This document shows positions 62,110 through 64,000 of a stretch of DNA of 64,000 nucleotides, piece after piece; position 1 is the first letter of the stretch; the number at the start of each line of letters is the position of its first letter. The DNA lies in contig CACXPG010000005.1 in the NCBI GenBank assembly GCA_902769525.1, positions 1 to 64,000 on the forward strand. The letters are read 5' to 3'. A program made the translations under genes and the position numbers. Below the pieces are notes generated by a model, which had not been told where the DNA came from, did not search any database, and saw nothing but the letters and a program-made list of their open reading frames with translations. The stretch is from an uncultured Bacteroidia bacterium (lineage in GTDB: Bacteria; Bacteroidota; Bacteroidia; Bacteroidales; UBA932).

Positions 62110-63879
62110 ATGTTAAAAGTCTTACCAGAGAGCATTTATAGTCTGATCGCCGCAGGAGAGGTTATCCAGCGGCCCGCTTCCGTAGTCAAGGAACTGATGG
62201 AGAACTCCGCAGACGCCGGAGCCACTTCCATAATGCTGGTGGTCAGCGATTATGGAAAGACTCTCATCCAGGTCATAGACAACGGCGGCGGAATGGACAA
62301 GGAAGAAGCAGGGCTGTGCTTTCTGTCCCACGCGACTTCCAAGATAGACAGCGTGGAAGACCTGCAGAACCTGTCCACATTCGGGTTCAGGGGAGAGGCC
62401 CTGGCATCCATAGCCGCCTGCGCCGATGTCACGATGAAAACCCGCAAGAGGGGACAGGAAACCGGCACCCAGGTGCACATTTCCGGAGGAAAGACTCTCG
62501 AGACAACTGAAATAGCCTGTCCTGAAGGATGCAACATTGCTGTCCGCAACCTGTTCTTCAACATACCGGCAAGACGCAAGTTCCTCAAGTCGGACAACAG
62601 CGAATACAGGATGATTGTCTCCGAGTTCACCAGAGTGGCGCTTACAAGGCTCGATATCGAGTTCCGCCTGATCTCCAACTCCAAGGAAGTGATCACCCTG
62701 CCGAAGGGGCGCAACCTCAAGCAAAGAATAACCGATCTCTACGGCACCGCAACGGGCAAACAGCTGATTGATGTAGCCGCTGACACGACTGTAGTCAAAG
62801 TTTCGGGAATAACGGGAACACCTCAAAGCGCAAAGAAGACTCAGCAGAACACCTTTCTTTTTGCAAACGGCAGGTTTTTCCGCTCGCCGATGCTCCACAA
62901 GGCTGTTCTCAAGGCATACGGCAACCTGATTCCGGAGGGCAGCACCCCGCACTATTTCCTGTTCCTGGAAGTTCCGCCGCAGGAGATGGACGTTAACATA
63001 AGCCCGTCAAAGACAGAGATAAAACTGGAAAACGAGCAGATAATCTTCCAGATAATAGAAGCGGCGGTAAAGGAAGCAATAGGCAAGAACGCCTTTGCCC
63101 CCGCCATAGACTTTGACACGGAAGGAGTCCCTATCGAGATAAGCAACGGGGACAGCTTTACGCTCACACCGGAAGAAAAGCAGGCGGCCCGCCAGGGAGG
63201 ACTGCGTCAGCCTAAGATAGACTACAATCCGCTCTTCAACCCGTTTGAAGAAGAAAAGCAGGCAAAGAGCTACAGCATTCCAAGCTCCATCAACGGAAAA
63301 CTTTCTGAAGAGCCGGAGCAGAGAAGAATTCTTCAGATTGACAAGAACATCGTGACTCTTTCTGACAGGAAAGGCGGCCTGATGATTGTAAACGTAGCCA
63401 GGGCAAGGCAGAGAATCTTCTACGAACGTTACCTCAAATCCATGCTCGGCCACGAATGCCAGATTCAGGAAGAGCTGTTCCCGAAGACTGTAACTCTCGA
63501 CCACTCCTCCTACACAACCCTGATTGACAATGTGGAGAAAGTCCGCAGCCTCGGCTTTGAAATCCGCCCGTTCGGCAAAGACTGCATAGTGGTAAGCGGC
63601 ACGCCGGCAGACTTCAAGGGAGAAAAGTTTTCTGTTGAGGACAGCATCGAGGAACTGGCCACCTATATCGAAGACGGATCCGAGACAGAACTGTTCCAAA
63701 AAGCTGCAGAACAGATAATAAGACGCTCCAACTTCTCCTACACCGCAGACATCTCCGAAAGGGAGGCCGGTGCAGTGATTGACGAGCTGTTCCTCTGCCA
63801 GGACCCAGCCACGTCCCCTGCCGGAGGATATACTTTCATAAGGATTTCCGCCGAGGAAATAAAACAGAAAATGCTATGA
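62110..63879 (+). CDS. mutL: DNA mismatch repair protein MutL
   Basis: 589 residues. The GHKL ATPase motifs ELMENSADAG, DNGGGM and STFGFRGEALASI are intact in the N-terminal half; the C-terminal dimerisation domain begins near residue 410. The endonuclease motif DQHA(x)2E(x)4E, which many non-MutH bacteria carry at this point, reads instead as VNVARARQRIFYER, so the Asp, Gln and His are replaced. Nicking activity is therefore doubtful. The stop overlaps the rhomboid start (ATGA). Confidence 0.95.
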   Translation: MLKVLPESIYSLIAAGEVIQRPASVVKELMENSADAGATSIMLVVSDYGKTLIQVIDNGGGMDKEEAGLCFLSHATSKIDSVEDLQNLSTFGFRGEALASIAACADVTMKTRKRGQETGTQVHISGGKTLETTEIACPEGCNIAVRNLFFNIPARRKFLKSDNSEYRMIVSEFTRVALTRLDIEFRLISNSKEVITLPKGRNLKQRITDLYGTATGKQLIDVAADTTVVKVSGITGTPQSAKKTQQNTFLFANGRFFRSPMLHKAVLKAYGNLIPEGSTPHYFLFLEVPPQEMDVNISPSKTEIKLENEQIIFQIIEAAVKEAIGKNAFAPAIDFDTEGVPIEISNGDSFTLTPEEKQAARQGGLRQPKIDYNPLFNPFEEEKQAKSYSIPSSINGKLSEEPEQRRILQIDKNIVTLSDRKGGLMIVNVARARQRIFYERYLKSMLGHECQIQEELFPKTVTLDHSSYTTLIDNVEKVRSLGFEIRPFGKDCIVVSGTPADFKGEKFSVEDSIEELATYIEDGSETELFQKAAEQIIRRSNFSYTADISEREAGAVIDELFLCQDPATSPAGGYTFIRISAEEIKQKML

Positions 63880-64000
63880 AATACCTGACCCCCGCAATAA
63901 AGCACATCATAATCATTAACGTGATTATGTTCATCGCCACTCTTCTGAACGAAGAGTTCATGGTGGAGCATTTTGCCCTGTTCCCTGTAGGCACATACTA
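63876..64000 (+). CDS. Rhomboid-family protein, start only
   Basis: The first 41 codons are within the window. They encode a short basic start and a membrane helix (HIIIINVIMFIATLLNEEF) then FALFPVGTY, the usual N-terminus of Bacteroidota rhomboid proteins. The catalytic Ser and His would lie beyond the edge. The start overlaps the mutL stop by four bases. Confidence 0.7.
   Translation, partial: MKYLTPAIKHIIIINVIMFIATLLNEEFMVEHFALFPVGTY

Overview
The window is chromosomal DNA from a member of the Bacteroidales (Bacteroidota); genus and family cannot be fixed from the sequence. The evidence is a SusC/SusD pair, many lipoproteins and signal-peptide proteins, DUF4251, Cbp1-like, YARHG and beta-flower families common in this phylum, an AroD-AroA fusion beside a DAHP synthase-chorismate mutase fusion, and repeated promoters with the Bacteroidota -7 box TAnnTTTG in place of a sigma70 -10 box. 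Base composition is moderate in the core. It is clearly AT-richer at 1-2000, in part of 20300-24450, at 51180-51660 and at 60198-60870.

Layout. 1-2025: AT-rich accessory edge with two orphan genes (DUF4375 and an unknown) separated by a degenerate repeat. 2007-8894: an S41-type lipoprotein divergent from an unrecognised envelope cluster (1287-residue protein, small membrane protein, two zinc-ribbon membrane proteins). 8993-13273: M24 aminopeptidase, remnants of a DUF4251 gene and an integrase, lpxK and a sugar permease. 13533-20211: SusC/SusD/lipoprotein locus and an intact DUF4251 gene. 20297-24423: serine hydrolase and a large MG-like/plug-domain protein. 24509-27436: rplM-rpsI-rpsB-tsf. 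27548-34218: dusB, then aromatic biosynthesis with a DAHP synthase-chorismate mutase gene on the minus strand and aroB-aroDA-aroC on the plus strand. 34213-41453: serine hydrolase, CapA-like protein, lipoprotein, two tandem GH3 enzymes and two small envelope genes. 41606-45518: a shortened S10 ribosomal protein operon (rplC to rpsC only). 45774-53560: LRR lipoprotein, SIMPL protein, eno, deaminase, DUF6150 protein, cysS, ssb. 53818-58857: zinc-ribbon/Cbp1-like/M3 peptidase operon converging on a umuDC operon. 59008-64000: SGNH hydrolase, beta-flower protein, lipoprotein, tRNA-Met and tRNA-Gln, ispF, a small membrane protein, mutL and the start of a rhomboid gene.

How genes work together. The two aro units together supply five shikimate-pathway activities plus chorismate mutase. 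The DAHP synthase gene is preceded by a complete-looking transcription attenuator: a 19-codon leader peptide with one Phe, three Tyr and one Trp codon, mutually exclusive hairpins and a terminator with eight U. This is the clearest undescribed regulatory element in the window. Other points worth following are the shortened S10 operon with its own promoter, leader and terminator; the envelope cluster at 3043-8894; the cassette-like left edge; a palindromic candidate operator in front of umuDC; and a MutL lacking the expected DQHA endonuclease motif. No rRNA, CRISPR array or intact mobile element is visible.
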